Origin: Chalara sp. BL73 | Taxonomy: Eukaryota > Ascomycota > Leotiomycetes > Helotiales | Assembly: GCA_918026815.1 (NCBI GenBank) | Contig: CAKJVC010000088.1 | Location: forward strand, 1,054,001-1,118,000 | Direction: 5' to 3' | DNA: 64,000 bases | Shown: piece by piece, positions 61,267 to 64,000 of the stretch | How the letters are laid out: every line of letters starts with the position of its first letter | Numbering within the stretch: the stretch's first letter is position 1 | Notes under the pieces: model-generated | Database searches by the model: none | Seen by the model: the letters and a program-made list of their open reading frames with translations, nothing else | What the model was told of the DNA's origin: nothing | Made by a program: the position numbers and the translations under genes

Positions 61267-62262
61267 TCATAGTGAAGTGGCAAAGGACTCTATATGCTCT
61301 CCAACTTCATCCGCAGCCTCTACGCAATGCCAGTGCCCAACACCATCCAATTTGATCAATTGCTTCCTTGTTGATCCATAGCTAAACAAAATTAGTGGTC
61401 TCTTTATGAACCTGTGATAAATATCTAATGAAAACTTACTCATCAAGAATTTTCTGGGCGCCCTCCAACGGCGCTGACTTGTCGTCAGAGCCCGCCAGAA
61501 TCAACACCGGACATTTTGCTCCAGCATAATCGGGTAATTGTGCCTCAGCAATCACTCTACATAGTGAGGAATACCCAGCCGCTTCTTGTGAGAGCAATAA
61601 TGCACGAATGAAAGCATGGTGAGTTGAGTTAGACTTCGTACCAGTTGCAGCCAACGGAATCGTGTCGGCCATTGTTTCCATGCCACCTTACATCAATATG
61701 AGTTTAATGATTCTCCTGAGGCTGATGAGGTACTTTTACCTTTCTCTACAGTTTCAATTCTCTGTGCGAAAACACTTGCAGCTCCGGGATTTGGACGGAC
61801 GGGTCCAAGTAAGACCGTCCCTTTGAAGTCATATTGCGACGCCAATTGTGTGGCCACTATTCCTCCCATGGAGTGGCCGATAGCTATCGACTCTTCAAAT
61901 GGAATTTTAAGCTCCTTCAAAAGCTGGATAACATCTTGAGAAATTGTCTCAATGCTCTGTTTCAAGCCTGTGTATTTGGACAAGCCGCTTCCTGTCATCA
62001 AAGTTATTTTAGAGGTCTAAATGTGAATGTGGACTTCTGGGCTACGTTTGGATAAAGTTTCCAGGGTAAATAAAATATAATTACCATATGTATCTAGTGC
62101 TAGACATGAATATCCAGCAGCAACCAGTCGTGGTATAATCGAGAAGTAGAATGAGCTCGATGAACCGAGGCCATGGATGAGAACTAACGTATATTTCGGT
62201 GTCCCCTTCGCTTTTTGGTGGACATAGTATAATTTTTTATCATTTACCTTGATAAATGGCAT
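61267..62262 (-). CDS. Alpha/beta hydrolase, possibly an enol-lactone or ester hydrolase
   Basis: Four minus-strand exons: 62262-62085, 61991-61740, 61686-61440, 61381-61267, total 263 residues. The fold is clear: TLVLIHGLGSSSSFYFSIIP (oxyanion HG), LALDTYGSGLSKY, nucleophile Ser in IGHSMGGIVA, acid Asp in ILAGSDDKSAP and His in GVGHWHCVEA. The layout resembles the 3-oxoadipate enol-lactonase group by the short length and the DxxGxGxS loop, but this does not prove the substrate. It is adjacent, on the same strand, to the intradiol dioxygenase gene. Ring-cleavage products are commonly processed by such hydrolases, so a shared catabolic pathway is possible. No signal peptide is seen. Confidence 0.82.
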
Positions 62263-62856
62263 GGCGGTATATAAAATGAGTTATAAGATGTGGTGCAAAC
62301 AATATCAGGATTGCTAAATGCATGGGGCGATGAGCCCGAGAGGGCGGAACGCAACCGCTCCAGCTTAAACGCGGGGCTGCCAAAACACCGGCTTTTGGAA
62401 TCGGCTTTGGAGGTTGTACCATTTTCGGCGTGTTCGGCCACGCATCCCTAGGGCTTTGGTGTGGCTTTCCAGGGATATACAGAGTTTATTGGAAGAATTC
62501 TAAATCGGGAATTATTGGGTTTTGAACGCCTTATACTTTCTATAAAAACCTAAATGAAAGCCTTATTGCTTGTAAGTGGACTAAAGGGTTTTCTAAGCGG
62601 CATTTGGATTTCTACAGGGCTTGCATAAAGCAGCATCGACTTACGCGCGTCGGAACGACATTTTAACGAGGCACGCGGATATCTGACTAGCCATTCAGGT
62701 GTCATGGAACTCTAATCCAAGATCTCTGGTAGCTCTTCATGTTTCACGTGGGTCATGTTATGTCATCTACTAATGTGCATTCCACTTTGTAAAGATCCTA
62801 CAGCTCTGCAGCTCTGCTATAATGTATTGGTATTCAAAATTTTATATTGACGGCGT
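62263..62856. promoter_or_regulatory. Region between the hydrolase and dioxygenase genes
   Basis: 594 bases: promoter of the alpha/beta hydrolase and 3' flank of the dioxygenase gene. No gene is called. Confidence 0.5.
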
Positions 62857-63925
62857 TTACAAAGGTGTGAGAGATATATCATAGACAACCTCAAGTGAAG
62901 CATTCGGGTTCCCCTTCAAAGGTGCTAAATCAACGACCAAGGAATCCTTTACTGCAAATACTGAGTCGTCCGTCAGATATTTACCGGCTTTGTCAAATAT
63001 TTGCGTTGTCAATGGTCGATATTTATCGTTTCCAGCCTGTGTAGATATCAGTTTACGTATTTCAATGTTTCAATATGGTGCATACAAGGAGATGGATATG
63101 AGCTGGTCTGTAAGGATGGCGATCCAAGAGTTTCAGCAGATGCCCAGCTGGCCCTATTTCCATATCAATAAAAGTCTCCACAGCGTGTTTACTGCTGGAC
63201 ATACCATCATCGGGGACAGGATATGGCGTGGGTCGGAGACAGTAAAATCCATAATATCCATTCTCGTCCGTCTTAAACTTGCCTCTTAGATTGCAATCAG
63301 CCTGGTCAGCATCCTGCTGTTCGTACAACCCGTTCGTGGAGGCTTCCCAAACATCAATAAATACGCCGGCGATCGGCTTGCGGGTTACGGCATCATGCAC
63401 ATGACCGTGCATATATGCTATCTCTCCATCCGGTGGCATGTTCTGGATAATGCTCGTGTCATTTTCCTTGATAGGTGCATCCGTACGAAAAAATGGACCA
63501 AGAATGGCTGAAGCAGTTGCCTCGTACCCTCCAGCCTCTGCTGCGAACTTTTTAGATGTGATTTCATCTACCAGCCTGGCGGAGAGACGTTGTCAATGAT
63601 GGTTGATTTCTCCAAATCCTCAAGTTACTCACGACTCAAATCCAAGTACGTCACAGACTAGCTGGCCTTCGTTCCTTTTATCAGTACTCATTTGTCCCGC
63701 CCAGTTCATCAGCTGAACGCCCGCCATCCACTCATCAACAGTGAGGTTTACCTCTCGCGCAAAGTCATGGGAGTGCTTGATCAGACTCGTTATAACTTCG
63801 CGGAAACGAGGGGTTGCATTTGGACCAATGGCTTCGATAACTGTTTTTGTGAAGGTAGGATCATACTTCGGATGTGCTCCGTCGCTCGATCCGTTTGTTG
63901 TCTTCGTCTCACCTGGAGTTGCCAT
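62857..63925 (-). CDS. Intradiol ring-cleavage dioxygenase (hydroxyquinol 1,2-dioxygenase type)
   Basis: Non-haem Fe(III) enzyme that cleaves between the two adjacent hydroxyls of a catechol-type ring. Four minus-strand exons: 63925-63633, 63575-63205, 63153-63086, 63036-62857, total 303 residues. The N-terminal helical dimerisation domain (residues about 25-105, ATPRFREVITSLIKHSHDF) matches the catechol and hydroxyquinol dioxygenase group. The catalytic domain has GHVHDAVTRKPIAGVFIDVW, and all likely iron ligands: Tyr in NGLYEQQD, Tyr in PTPYPVPDDG, and two His in HPYRPAHIH. The end is FAVKDSLVVDLAPLKG. Substrate choice (hydroxyquinol versus catechol) is inferred from overall likeness. The second intron (63204-63154) is 51 bases, stop-free and in frame. 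Confidence 0.9.
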
Positions 63926-64000
63926 TTTTAAAGCTATAACAAAATGTTTTAGGGATTCGTTTTAAACGTGTTCAAATAAATGTGTTTGCTGGTATACGGA

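Overview
This window is nuclear DNA of a filamentous ascomycete fungus (Pezizomycotina). Genes are dense and cut by many short GT-AG introns (most about 46-70 bases). The gene set is typical of moulds: a Slt2-type cell-wall-integrity MAP kinase, a division-1 chitin synthase, sedolisin and S10 secreted peptidases, a DUF3455 secreted protein and a large PX-PH phospholipase D. Protein flavour suggests Leotiomycetes, but that is an inference. I recognised no transposon, rRNA, tRNA or CRISPR array. I rebuilt the exons by hand; for every named gene the exon lengths sum to a whole number of codons with matching phases.

Layout. 1-2.9 kb: poorly resolved, with the 3' end of one unknown gene. 2.9-6 kb: SLT2-type MAPK (+) and a DUF3455 secreted protein (-). 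6-9 kb: about 3 kb with no supportable gene. 9-15 kb: cytosolic tryptophanyl-tRNA synthetase (-) divergent from TOM70 (+), then an ADC-lyase-like PLP enzyme (-). 15-19 kb: an uncharacterised membrane protein (+) and UPS1/PRELI (+). 20-27 kb: serine carboxypeptidase (+), intracellular-type gamma-glutamyltransferase (-) and mitochondrial release factor 1 (+). 28-32 kb: a PNUTS/Ppn1-like C3H protein (-). 33-40 kb: SLY1 (+) convergent with chitin synthase (-). 40-48 kb: LMW tyrosine phosphatase (-), sedolisin (+), DUF218-like protein (-) and alpha/beta hydrolase (-). 48-57 kb: phospholipase D (+), COQ7 (-) divergent from RTF1 (+). 57-64 kb: amidohydrolase (+), CUE protein (-), SnoaL-like protein (+), alpha/beta hydrolase (-) and intradiol ring-cleavage dioxygenase (-), possibly a small catabolic neighbourhood.

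Most genes are independent housekeeping units. Two themes recur. Several products act in mitochondria (TOM70, UPS1, MRF1, COQ7), and several act at the cell surface or outside the cell (SLT2 signalling, chitin synthase, secreted peptidases). The most unusual signals are in gene structure: a 12-nt internal exon, two 19-nt exons, a GC-AG intron, a 7-nt terminal coding exon reached by splicing out an in-frame stop, and a PNUTS-like gene with two competing in-frame splice solutions.
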